Origin: Paracoccaceae bacterium
GTDB taxonomy: Bacteria; Pseudomonadota; Alphaproteobacteria; Rhodobacterales; Rhodobacteraceae
Direction of reading: 5' to 3'
NCBI GenBank assembly: GCA_026989055.1
Contig: JALSKC010000051.1
Coordinates: 1 to 60,225 of the forward strand
Length of the DNA stretch: 60,225 nt
Below are positions 8,630 to 18,593 of this stretch, in pieces. Every line of letters begins with the position of its first letter. Position 1 is the stretch's first letter. The position numbers were made by a program, and so were the translations under genes. The notes beneath the pieces were generated by a model. It was not told the DNA's origin. It saw nothing but the letters and a program-made list of their open reading frames with translations, and ran no database searches.

Positions 8630-11191
8630 TCATCCGAGCAGCCGGCTGACCATTTCCGTGCTGTCGCGCGACAGGCCCGGGCTGGACAGGATCCGCTCCA
8701 GCGCGGCGCGGATCATCTGCTGGCGGTCCTGATCATAGCGTTTCAGGGTCGAGAACACATTGCACAGCCGGGCCGCGACCTGCGGGTTGACGGGGTCCAT
8801 GCGGATGATCCAGTCGGCGATGAAGCTGTAGCCCGCCCCGTCGGCGCGGTGAAACCCGGCCGGGTTTCCGGCGAGGGAAAAGACCACGGCGCGGAAACGG
8901 TTCGGGTTCTTCCAGTTGAAATCGGGGTGGCGGACCAGCCGTTCCGCCACTGTCACCGCCTGCTCCGGCGGGCAGCGGAGCAGCTGGATGCCGAACCAGC
9001 TGTCCAGGACCAGCCGGTCGTGCCGCCACTGGCGGTAGAAGGAATCGAGCGCCGCCGCGCCGCGTTCCGTCGGCACCAGCGCTCCCAGCGCGGCCATCTG
9101 TTCGGTCATGTTGTCGGCCGCGGCCAGCTGCCGTTCGGCGAGCGCACCGCCATCCAGCCGGCTGATCAGCCCGAGCAGCGTGCCGCGCAGCGCCCGCCTT
9201 GCGGCATCGGCCGGGGCCGGCCGGTAGGGGCCCGGGCTGGCCATTTCCGCAAACAGCGCGCGCAGCGAATCGCCCATGTGGCGGGCCAGGGCCAGGGCCA
9301 GGGATTCGCGCGCGGCATGGATCGCGTCCGGGTCCGGCACCACGCCGGTATCGGCCAGGCTCTGGGCCATGTCCTCCTCGCTCGGGAGCCACAGGACAAG
9401 GGCCCGGAAACCGGGGTCGAGCGCGGCATCCAGCGCCACCGCGCGCAGCGCGTCGAGAAGGGCCGGATCGGGGGCGGCGGCTTCCGTCACCATCCGGCAG
9501 AGCGCCGATTTCGCCAGCGCACGGCCCGCTTCCCAACGGTTGAACGGGTCGCTGTCATGGGCGAGCAGGAAGGCGCGTTCCGCGGCGCTGCTGTCGCGCT
9601 TCAGGATCACCGGCGCCGAGAAGCCGCGCAGGATCGAGGGCACCGGCCTGCGCGCCAGCCCCTCGAAGGAAAAGCTCTGCTCGGCCTCGGTCATTTCCAG
9701 AATCCTGGTCGGAACGGTCTCGCTGCCGTCGGGGTCGAGCAGCCCCACGGCGATGGGAATGACCAGGGGCAGCTTTCTTTCCTGCCCGGGCGTGGGAGGG
9801 GTTTGCTGGCGGAAATGAAGGGTATAGGTGCCGTTGTCGAAGCTTTCTTCCACTTCGAGACGCGGCGTTCCGGCCTGGCTGTACCAGCGCATGAACTGGC
9901 TCAGGTCGCGTCCGGTGACATCTTCGAAGACCTTCAGCCAGTCCTCGATGGTGACTGCCTGGCCGTCGTGTCGGGTGAAATAGAGATCGAGCGCGCGCCG
10001 GTAGGCTTCCTCCCCCAGAAGGGTTTTCAGCATCCGGACCACCTCGGCGCCCTTTTCATAGACGGTGGCGGTGTAGAAGTTGTTGATCTCGACGAAGCTT
10101 TCCGGGCGCACCGGATGGGCCAGGGGGCCGTTGTCCTCGGGGAACTGGGCGGCGCGCAGGGTGAGCACGTCTTGAATCCGCTTCAGCGGCCCGAGCCGGG
10201 TGTCGGCGGTGAACTGCTGATCGCGGAAGACCGTCAGCCCCTCCTTCAGGCAGAGCTGGAACCAGTCCCGGCAGGTGATCCGGTTGCCCGTCCAGTTATG
10301 GAAATATTCGTGGGCGATGATCGCCTCGATGCGCTCGTATGTCTGGTCGGTGGCGGTCGCGGGGCTGGCCAGGACATAGCGGGAGTTGAAGATGTTCAGC
10401 CCCTTGTTTTCCATGGCGCCCATGTTGAAGTCGTCCACCGCGACGATGTTGAACACATCGAGATCGTATTCGCGGCCGTGGGTTTCCTCGTCCCAGCGCA
10501 TGGCCTTCTTCAGGGCCTGCATGGCGAAGGCGCATTTGTCCTCGTCTCCCTTGCGCACCCAGATGTTCAGATCGACCTTCCGCCCGGAGGCGGTCGTGAA
10601 CAGGTCGGAACGGGCCAGCAGGTCGCCGGCGACCAGGGCAAAGAGGTAGGAGGGCTTGGGCCAGGGGTCGTCCCACTCGGCCCAGCCGGGCCCCGCCGCC
10701 ACCGGGTTGCCGTTGGAAAGCAGCACCGGCAGATCGCTTTCGATTCGCACCGTGAAGGGCGCCATCACGTCGGGGCGGTCGGGATAGTAGGTGATGCGGC
10801 GGAACCCCTCCGCCTCGCACTGGGTGCAATACATGCCGTTCGACATGTACAGCCCTTCGAGAGCGGTGTTGGATTGCGGCGATATCTCCACCTCGGCTTC
10901 CCAGGTGAAGGGGCCGTCGGGCACCTGTGCGCGCACCCCGCCCTCGACCGGCTCGGGGGTGATCTCCTGGCCGTCGATGGCGGCGCGGATCAGCTTCAGG
11001 CCCTCGCCGTGGAGGAAGAAATCGCGGCTGGCCGCCTGCGGGTTGGGGCGCAGGGCGATGCGCGAAAGCACCCGCGTTGCCGTCGGATGCAGGCGGAAGG
11101 TCAGCTCGGTCCGCTCCACCAGGAAGGGCGGCGGGCGGTAGTCGGCGAGGTGGATCATCTTGCGGCTGTTTCCGGCCAAGATCGCCTCCAT
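8630..11191 (-). CDS. pepN: Aminopeptidase N
   Basis: An 853-residue M1 family zinc aminopeptidase (alanyl aminopeptidase) that trims N-terminal residues from cytosolic peptides. Visible are the exopeptidase motif GAMENKG, the zinc-binding [11 protein letters not shown] with the downstream Glu in [13 protein letters not shown], and the M1 C-terminal helical domain. Length is close to E. coli PepN (870). The start at 11191 gives a short leader before [11 protein letters not shown], which fits the family; ATG 11158 is an alternative. It is divergent from glcB, with 159 bp between the starts. Confidence 0.96.
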   Translation of the reverse strand: MEAILAGNSRKMIHLADYRPPPFLVERTELTFRLHPTATRVLSRIALRPNPQAASRDFFLHGEGLKLIRAAIDGQEITPEPVEGGVRAQVPDGPFTWEAEVEISPQSNTALEGLYMSNGMYCTQCEAEGFRRITYYPDRPDVMAPFTVRIESDLPVLLSNGNPVAAGPGWAEWDDPWPKPSYLFALVAGDLLARSDLFTTASGRKVDLNIWVRKGDEDKCAFAMQALKKAMRWDEETHGREYDLDVFNIVAVDDFNMGAMENKGLNIFNSRYVLASPATATDQTYERIEAIIAHEYFHNWTGNRITCRDWFQLCLKEGLTVFRDQQFTADTRLGPLKRIQDVLTLRAAQFPEDNGPLAHPVRPESFVEINNFYTATVYEKGAEVVRMLKTLLGEEAYRRALDLYFTRHDGQAVTIEDWLKVFEDVTGRDLSQFMRWYSQAGTPRLEVEESFDNGTYTLHFRQQTPPTPGQERKLPLVIPIAVGLLDPDGSETVPTRILEMTEAEQSFSFEGLARRPVPSILRGFSAPVILKRDSSAAERAFLLAHDSDPFNRWEAGRALAKSALCRMVTEAAAPDPALLDALRAVALDAALDPGFRALVLWLPSEEDMAQSLADTGVVPDPDAIHAARESLALALARHMGDSLRALFAEMASPGPYRPAPADAARRALRGTLLGLISRLDGGALAERQLAAADNMTEQMAALGALVPTERGAAALDSFYRQWRHDRLVLDSWFGIQLLRCPPEQAVTVAERLVRHPDFNWKNPNRFRAVVFSLAGNPAGFHRADGAGYSFIADWIIRMDPVNPQVAARLCNVFSTLKRYDQDRQQMIRAALERILSSPGLSRDSTEMVSRLLG

Positions 11192-11350
11192 CGTAGAGGA
11201 TCCGGTCAGCGGAACCTAGGGAGAGTGGCGCGCAGGTGCAAGCGGTCATTGAAATTTCTGCATGCCTTCGCATACGGTTTGTCGGCGCGGGCGGGGAATC
11301 GCCCCGGGCAGGAAGACGGGAAGCAGGAAGAAGAAGGGGACCAGGCGGCG

Positions 11351-13528
11351 ATGACGGCGATGGAAGAGCGGGTCGAGCGCCACGGGCTCCGGGTGGCCCG
11401 CGTGCTGGCGCGCTTTCTGGAGGAAGAAGCCCTGCCGGGCAGCGGTGTGGATGCCGATACCTTCTGGAGCGGTTTTGCGCAGCTGGTGGCGGAGATGACG
11501 CCGCGCAATGCCGCACTGCTTGCCCGCCGCGACGCGCTGCAGGCCCGGATCGACAGCTGGTTCAGGGAGCGGCGCGGCAAGGGCGAGCCGGTGGAGGCGT
11601 CGGAAAAATTTCTCAGGTCCATCGGATATATCGCTGATGATGTTGATGATTTCACGATAGACACTGGCGATGTCGATCCCGAGATCGCCTCCATCTCCGG
11701 GCCGCAGCTGGTGGTGCCGATCACGAATGCCCGCTATGCGCTCAATGCCGCCAACGCGCGCTGGGGCAGCCTGTATGACGCGCTCTATGGCACCGATGCG
11801 CTGGGCGCGCCGCCGCCGGGGCCCGGCCTTGATCCTGCGCATGCCGGCCGAGTCATTGCCTGGGTGCGGGCGCATCTGGACAGGGTGGTGCCGCTGGCGG
11901 ACGGCAGCTGGGCCGGGATCAGCGGGCTGGAGGTGCGCGACGGGCAGCTGCGTGTCCGCGCCGAGGGCGGCGAGAGCGGCCTGGCGAACCCGGCGCAATT
12001 TGTCGGGCACGCCAGCGACCCGGAGTCCGAAAGGGAAAGGTTTTTCCTGAAAGTCAATGATCTGCATATCATTATTGAAGTCGATCCTGCGGCGCCGGTC
12101 GGGCAGAGGGACCGGGCCGGAATTGCCGATGTCCTGCTGGAAAGCGCGGTTTCCGTGATCATGGATTGCGAGGACAGCGTTGCCACGGTGGATGCCGCGG
12201 ACAAGGTGCTTGCATGGCGCAACTGGCTGGGGCTGATGAAGGGCGACCTGCGGGTCCGTTTCAGCCGCGGTGGCCGCGAGATCGACCGGGCGCTCAACGA
12301 AGATCTGACCTTTGCCGCCCCCGACGGGCGCCCCGCCCGGCTGCCCGGGCGGGCGCTGATGATGGTGCGCAATGTCGGCCTCCTGACGACCAATCCGGCG
12401 ATTCTGGATGCCGGGGGGAACGAGGTGTTCGAAGGGTTGATGGACGCTGCCGTGACCGTGCTCATCGCCTGCCATGACCTGCGCCGGGAGGGCGGGCCGC
12501 GCAATTCCCCGGCCGGATCCGTCTATGTGGTCAAGCCCAAGCTGCATGGGCCAGAGGAGGTGAGCTTCGCTGTTGAAACATTTGACATGGTTGAAAGGTT
12601 TCTTGGCCTTCCGAGAAATTCCGTCAAGCTCGGGATCATGGACGAGGAGCGGCGCACCTCGGTCAACCTCAAGGCCTGCATCCGGGCCGCGCGGCACCGG
12701 CTGGCCTTCATCAACACCGGCTTTCTGGATCGCACCGGAGACGAGATCCATACCGCGATGGAAGCCGGCCCGGTGGTGGGCAAGGGCGAGATGAAGCACC
12801 AGGAATGGCTTCGGGCCTACGAGGCGCGCAATGTGGAGATCGGCCTGGCCTGCGGGCTGTCGGGACGGGCGCAGATCGGCAAGGGCATGTGGGCCATGCC
12901 CGAGCGCATGGCCGACATGCTCCGGGAAAAGGTCGCCCACCCCGAGGCCGGAGCCAGCTGCGCCTGGGTGCCCAGCCCCACGGCGGCGACGCTGCATGCC
13001 ACCCATTACCATCTGGTGGATGTCTCTTCGGTGCAGCGCCGGCTGGCCGCCGGCGCGCCGCGGGCCGGGCTGCGTGCCCTGCTGCGCCTGCCGCTGGCCG
13101 ATCCTGCCGGCTGGAGCGGGGAGGAGATCACCGCCGAGCTTGAAAACGCCTGCCAGGGCATCCTCGGCTATGTGGTGCGCTGGGTCGATCTGGGGATCGG
13201 CTGCTCCAAGGTGCCCGACATCCACGATGTCGCGCTCATGGAAGATCGCGCCACCTGCCGGATTTCGGCTCAGCTTCTGGCCAACTGGCTGCACCACGGG
13301 GTGATAGGCCGGGAGCGGCTGCTGGAGACGATGCGGAAGATGGCCGTGGTGGTGGATCGGCAGAACGCCGGCGTGGCGCATTACCGGGCGATGGCCCCGG
13401 GGTTCGACGGAGAAGCCTTTCGTGCCGCCTGCGATCTGGTCCTGGAAGGGCGCGCCCAGCCTTCCGGCTACACCGAGCCGATCCTGCACGCGGCCCGGCT
13501 GCGGGTGAAGGCGAAGGCCGGCGGCTGA
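11351..13528 (+). CDS. glcB: Malate synthase G
   Basis: A 725-residue malate synthase of the G isoform. It condenses glyoxylate with acetyl-CoA to malate in glycolate/glyoxylate use. Features include [18 protein letters not shown], the acidic active-site region, [28 protein letters not shown] and [14 protein letters not shown]. The length matches MSG (about 723) rather than the shorter isoform A. The frame is open far upstream (to 8303) only by chance opposite pepN; ATG 11351 ([13 protein letters not shown]) gives the family N-terminus, with ATG 11360 as an alternative. I see no isocitrate lyase or glc genes next to it. Confidence 0.96.
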   Translation: MTAMEERVERHGLRVARVLARFLEEEALPGSGVDADTFWSGFAQLVAEMTPRNAALLARRDALQARIDSWFRERRGKGEPVEASEKFLRSIGYIADDVDDFTIDTGDVDPEIASISGPQLVVPITNARYALNAANARWGSLYDALYGTDALGAPPPGPGLDPAHAGRVIAWVRAHLDRVVPLADGSWAGISGLEVRDGQLRVRAEGGESGLANPAQFVGHASDPESERERFFLKVNDLHIIIEVDPAAPVGQRDRAGIADVLLESAVSVIMDCEDSVATVDAADKVLAWRNWLGLMKGDLRVRFSRGGREIDRALNEDLTFAAPDGRPARLPGRALMMVRNVGLLTTNPAILDAGGNEVFEGLMDAAVTVLIACHDLRREGGPRNSPAGSVYVVKPKLHGPEEVSFAVETFDMVERFLGLPRNSVKLGIMDEERRTSVNLKACIRAARHRLAFINTGFLDRTGDEIHTAMEAGPVVGKGEMKHQEWLRAYEARNVEIGLACGLSGRAQIGKGMWAMPERMADMLREKVAHPEAGASCAWVPSPTAATLHATHYHLVDVSSVQRRLAAGAPRAGLRALLRLPLADPAGWSGEEITAELENACQGILGYVVRWVDLGIGCSKVPDIHDVALMEDRATCRISAQLLANWLHHGVIGRERLLETMRKMAVVVDRQNAGVAHYRAMAPGFDGEAFRAACDLVLEGRAQPSGYTEPILHAARLRVKAKAGG

Positions 13529-13583
13529 CGGGGCGGCCGGCATCCGCGCCCCTGCGCCGACCCCGCGCCGGCCCCGGCGGGGG

Positions 13584-13611
13584 TTTTCCGGCCCGCCGGC
13601 CGTGCTATAAC
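13584..13611 (+). promoter_or_regulatory. Candidate promoter for the amidotransferase-like hydrolase
   Basis: TTTTCC (13584-13589), 16 bp, then TATAAC (13606-13611) preceded by TGC, an extended -10. It lies 26 bp before the ATG at 13637. Confidence 0.4.
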
Positions 13612-13636
13612 GGGCGTCAGGAGCATTTTGCCGACC

Positions 13637-14425
13637 ATGAGCAGAAATCGCAGGCGCCCGATCATCGGAATCATAGGCAACCGTTCGGTGCTGGGAGATG
13701 ACTATCCCGTGCACGGCTCGGGGGTGATCAACATCGAGGCCGTGGCACAGGTGGCCGGCTGCATGCCGCTGGTGATTCCGGCCGATCCGCAAGCGGTATC
13801 GGTCCGCGAGCTCGTGGCGGCCTGCGACGGCTTCCTGTTCACCGGCGGCCGACCCAATGTTCACCCCGAGGAATACGGCCACGAGCCGACCGAGAGGCAC
13901 GGCAGCTTCGACCGCAGCCGCGATGCCGTCACCCTGCCGCTGATCCGCGCCTGTGTGGAGAGCGGGCAGCCCTTCTTCGGAATCTGCCGGGGCTTTCAGG
14001 AAGTCAACGTGGCCATGGGTGGCACGCTGCATCCGGAAATCCGCGAGCTTCCGGGGCGGATGAACCACCGCATGCCGCCAGATGGCACGATCGAGGAGAA
14101 GTTTGCCCTGCGCCACTGCGTGCATTTCCGCGAGGGAGGCGTGTTCCACCGTCTCTTGGGCGAAACCGCGGTGATGACCAACACCCTGCACGGGCAGGGG
14201 ATCTGCACGCCGGGCCGGCGCATCGCGATCGAGGGGCGGGCCGATGACGGCACCCCGGAGGCGCTGCATGTGGAAGGCGCGCCGGGATTCGCCCTTGCCG
14301 TGCAGTGGCATCCGGAATGGAATGCTGCGAAAGATCCGGTTTCCCGGGCGCTGTTCGGCGCCTTCGGCGATGCCGCGCGGGCCTGGGTGGCGGGGCAGGC
14401 GCTTCCGGCGCTGAGGATTGCCTGA
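13637..14425 (+). CDS. Gamma-glutamyl-gamma-aminobutyrate hydrolase family protein (class I GATase-like)
   Basis: A 262-residue peptidase C26 family protein like PuuD, which hydrolyses gamma-glutamyl-GABA in putrescine breakdown. The nucleophile elbow is FFGICRGFQEVNVAMGG (Cys) and the catalytic His/Glu pair is in LAVQWHPEWN; FLFTGGRPNVHPEEYG is the expected oxyanion-side loop. No puuA, puuB or puuC lies nearby, so the substrate is inferred only from the family. The ATG at 13637 lies 13 bp from AGGAG; a TTG at 13628 lies only 4 bp from it, so the start is uncertain. Confidence 0.85.
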   Translation: MSRNRRRPIIGIIGNRSVLGDDYPVHGSGVINIEAVAQVAGCMPLVIPADPQAVSVRELVAACDGFLFTGGRPNVHPEEYGHEPTERHGSFDRSRDAVTLPLIRACVESGQPFFGICRGFQEVNVAMGGTLHPEIRELPGRMNHRMPPDGTIEEKFALRHCVHFREGGVFHRLLGETAVMTNTLHGQGICTPGRRIAIEGRADDGTPEALHVEGAPGFALAVQWHPEWNAAKDPVSRALFGAFGDAARAWVAGQALPALRIA

Positions 14426-14632
14426 CGGGCGGGGATGCCCAGGGTCGGTCGGGGCGGTGGTTGCGGCCGCCCGTGGCCGGGCGGGCGGCGTGGCCGCCGG
14501 TGGCAGGCGTCGGGCGATCCGTCGGGGCGGTCCGGGTCGAGGTGCAGCATGATGGAGACAATGACGGGGGGAAATGACCGGCAGGAAGGCGATGCCTGCA
14601 CATGCCGCGACACATGCCGCGACGGAGGCGGC

Positions 14633-16027
14633 ATGAGCGCGGGCGGCATGAGCGCAGGGCCCCGGCGCGGCGGCGCGGCGGTCGTGAGCCGGCGGGCCCT
14701 TCTGGGCGCGGGGGGCGGGCTGTTCTGCGCCGCGCTGCCGGCGGTTGCGGCGGCGGGGGGCGCTTCGGCGCGTGATGCCGCGGATTTCGGGCTTGTGGCG
14801 GACAGCCCGGAGGATCAGGGCCCGGCGCTGCGGGCGGCGCTGGAGGCGCTCTCCTCGGCCGGGGGCGGGGCGCTTTTCCTGCCTGCGGGCCGGTTCCGGC
14901 TGTCGGAGGTCGTGCTGCCGCCGGGGACGGTTCTCGAAGGCGTTCCGGGGCGGACGCTGCTGGAACCGGCGGGCGGCGAGACCGTCCTGCGCGCGCAGGA
15001 TGCGCCGGGGCTGCGCCTGCGCGGCCTGCGCTTTCGCGGGCGCGGGGGGGTGGGCGGCGACGACTGGTCGGGGCTGGTCGTGCTCGCCGGCTGCACGGAT
15101 CTTGCGATCGGGGACTGCCGTTTCGAGCAGGCCCCCGGAAACGGGCTGCTGCTGGAGGCCTGCGCGGGCCGGGTCGCGGGCTGCTCCCTTTCCGGCATCC
15201 ACGGCGCGGCGATATTCTCATGGAACGGGGCCGGGCTGCGCATCACCGACAACGACATCCGCGACTGCGGAAACCTCGGCATCTACCTGGCGCGCGAGGC
15301 CTCGGGGCATGACGGGGCCATCGTTGCCCGGAACCGGATTTCCGGGATCGACTGGAAGGATGGCGGGAATGGCCAGAATGGAAATGCGATCAATGCCTTC
15401 CGGACCGATTCGGTGGTGATCTCGGACAATGTGATTTCCGGCTGCGCCTTTTCAGCCATCCGCCTGCACAGCACCCGGAACTGCCATGTGGGCGGCAATC
15501 TGTGCACCGATTGCGCCGAGGTGGCGATCTTTTCCGAGTTCGGCTTCTCCGGTTCGGTGATCGCCGACAACATCATCGATACCGCCGCCCAGGGCATTTC
15601 CATCACCAATTTCGATTCCGACGGCAGGCTGGCCACCTGCACGGGCAATATCGTGCGCAACATCCTGCCCGAAAGCGCCACCAACCCCGATACCACCCCG
15701 GTGGGCATCGCCGCCGAGGCCGATACGGTGATCAGCGCCAACCTGGTGGAAGGGGTTCCCGGTATCGGGCTGGCGCTGGGCTGGGGGCCCTATCTGCGCG
15801 ATGTCGTGGCCAGCGGCAACCTGTTGCGCGGCTGCGACATCGCCATCGGCATCAGCATCGCCGAGGGTGCCGGCGGGGCCAGCGTGACCGGCAACCGGAT
15901 CCGGCGCGCTCCGGGCGGGCTGGCCATCTCCGGAATGCTCTGGGACGAGGTCGCCGAGAGCGATCTGGCCGCCGGGGCCGGGCGCTACCCGGCACTGGAG
16001 ATCTCCGGCAACCGGATCGTCGGGTAG
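14633..16027 (+). CDS. TIGR03808 family Tat-exported beta-helix repeat protein
   Basis: A 464-residue exported protein. The N-terminus has a twin-arginine signal, VSRRALLGAGGGLFCAAL, ending near AVAAAGGASA. The body has repeated right-handed parallel beta-helix turns of the form N-x-I-x-G/D-C (DNDIRDCGNLGIYL, DNVISGCAFSAIRL, GNLLRGCDIAIGI, GNRIRRAPGGLAI). TIGR03808 is a conserved Rhodobacterales/Rhizobiales family of unknown function; pectate-lyase-like helices often bind or cut polysaccharide, but I cannot show an active site. The start at 14633 follows GGAGG by four bases. The preceding 207 bp hold a CATGCCGCGAC repeat and no recognised gene. Confidence 0.85.
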   Translation: MSAGGMSAGPRRGGAAVVSRRALLGAGGGLFCAALPAVAAAGGASARDAADFGLVADSPEDQGPALRAALEALSSAGGGALFLPAGRFRLSEVVLPPGTVLEGVPGRTLLEPAGGETVLRAQDAPGLRLRGLRFRGRGGVGGDDWSGLVVLAGCTDLAIGDCRFEQAPGNGLLLEACAGRVAGCSLSGIHGAAIFSWNGAGLRITDNDIRDCGNLGIYLAREASGHDGAIVARNRISGIDWKDGGNGQNGNAINAFRTDSVVISDNVISGCAFSAIRLHSTRNCHVGGNLCTDCAEVAIFSEFGFSGSVIADNIIDTAAQGISITNFDSDGRLATCTGNIVRNILPESATNPDTTPVGIAAEADTVISANLVEGVPGIGLALGWGPYLRDVVASGNLLRGCDIAIGISIAEGAGGASVTGNRIRRAPGGLAISGMLWDEVAESDLAAGAGRYPALEISGNRIVG

Positions 16028-16094
16028 GGGCTCGGGCCGGGGCAGGCGCGGCGGTTTCTGCCGGCCGGAGGCGGCCCGCGCCCGGCCCGGTGCC

Positions 16095-16159
16095 GTTCGC
16101 GGCGACGGTTCGCGGCGACGGTTCGCGGCGGCGGTTCGTGGCGGCGGTTCGCGGCGGTG
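16095..16159. repeat. 13-bp tandem repeat, five copies
   Basis: Five consecutive units of GTTCGCGGCGACG, copies 3-5 carrying one to three substitutions, lie between the convergent beta-helix and cytochrome c genes. A 13-bp period cannot preserve a reading frame, so the array is non-coding. Confidence 0.85.
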
Positions 16160-16187
16160 GGTTGCGCGCGGGGTTCTCCTGTTCCTT

Positions 16188-17099
16188 CTATTCCTTCTGC
16201 CGCTTCGTCGGTGCCACCGCCGGAACGGCGCGCAGATAGGCGATGATCGCGCGCAGCTCGTCCTCCGGCAGGCGGGAAAGGTTTTCCACCACTTCGGCCA
16301 TGGAACCGCCGACGGTGTCGTAATCCGGCGTGAAGCCGGTGGTGAAATAGCCGAGAAGGTCGGCCTCTGACCAATGCAGCCGCGCCGGGGTGATGTTGGG
16401 AACCCATCCGGCCCCGGCGGGGTTTTCCGCCCCGGCCAGCCAGAGCCGGCGCCTGAGCCCGCCCAGCGCGTTGCGCGGGGTGTGGCATTCGCCGCAGTGT
16501 CCCAGCGCCTCGACCAGATAGCGGCCCCGCTCCGCCGCGGCGTCGGGCGGATCCCGCAAGACCCAGCCGCCGCGCAGGAACAGCGCCTTCCACAGCCCCA
16601 GGCCGGCGCGGACGGAAAAGGGGAAGGGCAGCTCGTGCGGCCGGTTCGGGGTCGGATCCGGCGGCAGGCTCCGCAGGTAGGCGAACAGCGAGACCACGTC
16701 GGCCGGGCTCATGTGCCGGTAGCTGGTGTAGGGGAAGGCCGGGTAGTAGTGGCGCCCCTCGGGCGAGGTGCCGTATTTCAGCGCATTGAACAGGTCGATC
16801 GGCTGCCAGGTGCCGATCCCGGCCTGCGGGTCGGGCGAGATGTTGGGGGCGACGAAGGTTCCGAAAGGGCTGGCAAGGCGTCTGCCGCCGGCCAGAACCG
16901 GCCGGGTTCCGGGGGGCGCGTCCGGGGCCGCATGGCAGGAGGCGCAACCGGCGGCCAGGAACAGCTGCGCGCCGCGCTCCGGATCCGGGGCGATGCCCTC
17001 CAGCACCGCCGGATCGGCCCGTTCGGGGGCGGTGCTCCACAGCAGGGCGCTGGCGCCGAGCGCCAGCACCGCGGCGCCTGCAAGCAGGAGCCGTCTCAT
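16188..17099 (-). CDS. Diheme c-type cytochrome
   Basis: A 303-residue exported cytochrome with a signal peptide (LLLAGAAVLALGASALL) and two c-type heme sites, CASCH at about residue 53 and CGECH at about residue 205. Methionines in SYRHMSP and in GGSMAEV are candidate axial ligands. The layout resembles diheme subunits of periplasmic alcohol/gluconate dehydrogenases, but no dehydrogenase subunit is adjacent. It starts 30 bp after the cytochrome c' stop on the same strand, so the two are likely co-transcribed and may exchange electrons in the periplasm. Confidence 0.88.
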   Translation of the reverse strand: MRRLLLAGAAVLALGASALLWSTAPERADPAVLEGIAPDPERGAQLFLAAGCASCHAAPDAPPGTRPVLAGGRRLASPFGTFVAPNISPDPQAGIGTWQPIDLFNALKYGTSPEGRHYYPAFPYTSYRHMSPADVVSLFAYLRSLPPDPTPNRPHELPFPFSVRAGLGLWKALFLRGGWVLRDPPDAAAERGRYLVEALGHCGECHTPRNALGGLRRRLWLAGAENPAGAGWVPNITPARLHWSEADLLGYFTTGFTPDYDTVGGSMAEVVENLSRLPEDELRAIIAYLRAVPAVAPTKRQKE

Positions 17100-17129
17100 C
17101 CGGCGAGCGCTCCCGCCATGTGCCGCGCC

Positions 17130-17615
17130 CTATTGCTGCGGCTTGCGGTAGGCCTTGTGACAGGCGGCGCAGGCCTGCCCCACCGGGCCGATGGCGCCCT
17201 GCAGCGCCTGCAGCCCGTTGCCGGCGGCCTCCTGCAGCGCCGAGACGGCCTCGGCCAGGGCCGCGCCCTTGCGGCCCGCGTCTTCGAGGTTGTCCCAGAG
17301 TGCGGGCAGGGCGGCGGTATTGTCGTTGTCGAAGGAATCCGAGCCCGGAGGCCAGTAGCCCGCCTGGTTCAGCCCGCTCAGAGCGGCCAGGTTGGCGGCG
17401 GCGGCGGTGGCCAGCCCGGCATCGTATTCGCGCGCGCCCTTGGCCATGCCGCCGAGGATCCCGAGGTTGTAGGCATAGAGCTGCATATGCGCCTGACGCG
17501 CCTTGATCGCGGCATCGAACGGCCCGCCGCCGTGGCTGGCGGCCAGCACGACGCCGGCTGCGAGGCTGAGCCCGACGCCCAGGACGGTTGCGGCGATGGC
17601 GCTCTTTCCGAACAT
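17130..17615 (-). CDS. Cytochrome c' family protein
   Basis: A 161-residue periplasmic four-helix-bundle cytochrome. It has a signal peptide ending near VVLAASH and a single C-terminal heme site, CAACH, in the family position (VGQACAACHKAYRK). Class II cytochromes c' bind NO or act as small electron carriers (c556-like). Which role applies depends on whether the distal ligand is Met; YNLGILGGMAKG near residue 50 leaves both possible. ATG 17615 is set by AGGAGA six bases upstream. It is the first gene of a pair with the diheme cytochrome. Confidence 0.87.
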   Translation of the reverse strand: MFGKSAIAATVLGVGLSLAAGVVLAASHGGGPFDAAIKARQAHMQLYAYNLGILGGMAKGAREYDAGLATAAAANLAALSGLNQAGYWPPGSDSFDNDNTAALPALWDNLEDAGRKGAALAEAVSALQEAAGNGLQALQGAIGPVGQACAACHKAYRKPQQ

Positions 17616-17763
17616 GCGAAATCTCCTGTCCTGTTCCGTTTCTCCCGGGGTCAGTCTAGCGGTAGGCACGGGCATGTGGAGTCCTGCCTCTTCACAATGG
17701 CGTGGGCGACGGGGGTGCGGGAAACGGGGTGCGGGTGGCCGGGGCCCGGTGCCGGATTCCGGT

Positions 17764-17955
17764 TCAGCGGCCGATCCGGCCGCGCGGCGTTTCCTGCAGG
17801 TTCAGCCGCTCGGGCCAGCCGATCAGCCGCTCGACGGCGAACAGCGCCAGCACCGCCAGCAGCACCGCGAGCACCAGCTTCACCCGCCGGGCCGAGGGCG
17901 GGTTGCGGGCCCATTTCGCCATCCGCAGGAGGTGGAGCAGCTGATGCGGGCTCAT
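17764..17955 (-). CDS. Small single-span membrane protein downstream of hpt
   Basis: A 63-residue protein with a basic N-terminal stretch ([15 protein letters not shown]) and one membrane helix, [21 protein letters not shown]. Its ATG overlaps the hpt stop codon (ATGA), a coupling that supports a real gene although it is short. I recognise no domain. The position just after hpt looks conserved in relatives from memory. It could be a membrane anchor or a regulator of a larger complex, but no function can be assigned. Confidence 0.7.
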   Translation of the reverse strand: MSPHQLLHLLRMAKWARNPPSARRVKLVLAVLLAVLALFAVERLIGWPERLNLQETPRGRIGR

Positions 17956-18503
17956 GGCTGCGCGCTTTCGACAAAGCGCACCCTGCCGATATAGGGCAGG
18001 TTGCGGTTGCCCTGGGCGTAGTCGATCCCGTAGCCGACGACGAATTCGTCGGGGATTTCGAAGCCGACCCAATCGGCCCGGATCTCCACTTCGCGCCGCG
18101 ACGGCTTGTCGAGCAGGGCGATGGTGCGCAGCCGTTCCGGCTTTCTGGCCCGCAGCAGGCCGAGCACATGTTTCAGCGTGTGGCCGGTATCGACGATGTC
18201 TTCCACCACCAGCACGTCGCGTCCGCCGATCTCGCCGCGCAGATCCTTGAGGATGCGCACTTCGCGCGAGCTTTCGGTGCCGTCGCCGTAGGAGGAGACT
18301 TCGAGAAAGTCCACCTCCACGTTCAGCCGCAGCTTGCGCACCAGATCGGCGATGAACACGAAGGAGCCGCGCAGCAGCCCGACGATCACAAGCTTGTCGG
18401 TGCCGGCGAATTCGGCCTCGATCTCGCGGGCCAGCTCGTCGATCCGGGCGGCGATGGCGCTGGCCGGGATCATCGGTTCGATCTTGTGGCGCGGCTGCGG
18501 CAT
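17952..18503 (-). CDS. hpt: Hypoxanthine phosphoribosyltransferase
   Basis: A 183-residue purine salvage enzyme that makes IMP or GMP from hypoxanthine or guanine and PRPP. The PRPP loop is [16 protein letters not shown], the N-terminal loop is [17 protein letters not shown], and the purine-binding end is [18 protein letters not shown]. The start at 18503 ([11 protein letters not shown]) has GAGGAAGCC before it; ATG 18518 is possible. The gene is divergent from the COQ10-like gene, with 90 bp between the starts, and coupled to the small membrane protein downstream. Confidence 0.95.
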   Translation of the reverse strand: MPQPRHKIEPMIPASAIAARIDELAREIEAEFAGTDKLVIVGLLRGSFVFIADLVRKLRLNVEVDFLEVSSYGDGTESSREVRILKDLRGEIGGRDVLVVEDIVDTGHTLKHVLGLLRARKPERLRTIALLDKPSRREVEIRADWVGFEIPDEFVVGYGIDYAQGNRNLPYIGRVRFVESAQP

Positions 18504-18593
18504 GGCTTCCTCTTGCATTTCCCGTTCCAGTTTACGAAACCGGGCCGGCAAGTCACCAGCCGAAGCCCTTGCCGGGCGCTCCGGAACCGCCGC

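Noticed and set aside
8303-11350. A 1741-residue open frame that joins the glcB frame to a long stretch opposite pepN
   Set aside because: Only the part from 11351 matches malate synthase G. The upstream part runs antisense to pepN, has no recognisable motif, and arises because high-GC codon use leaves the opposite strand free of stops.
11246-15202. A 1318-residue open frame on the minus strand opposite glcB and the amidohydrolase-like gene
   Set aside because: Composition is Arg/Pro/His-rich shadow protein with no motif, and the sense strand has complete conserved genes.
16095-16159. CRISPR array
   Set aside because: A direct 13-bp tandem array with no spacers; simply a minisatellite.
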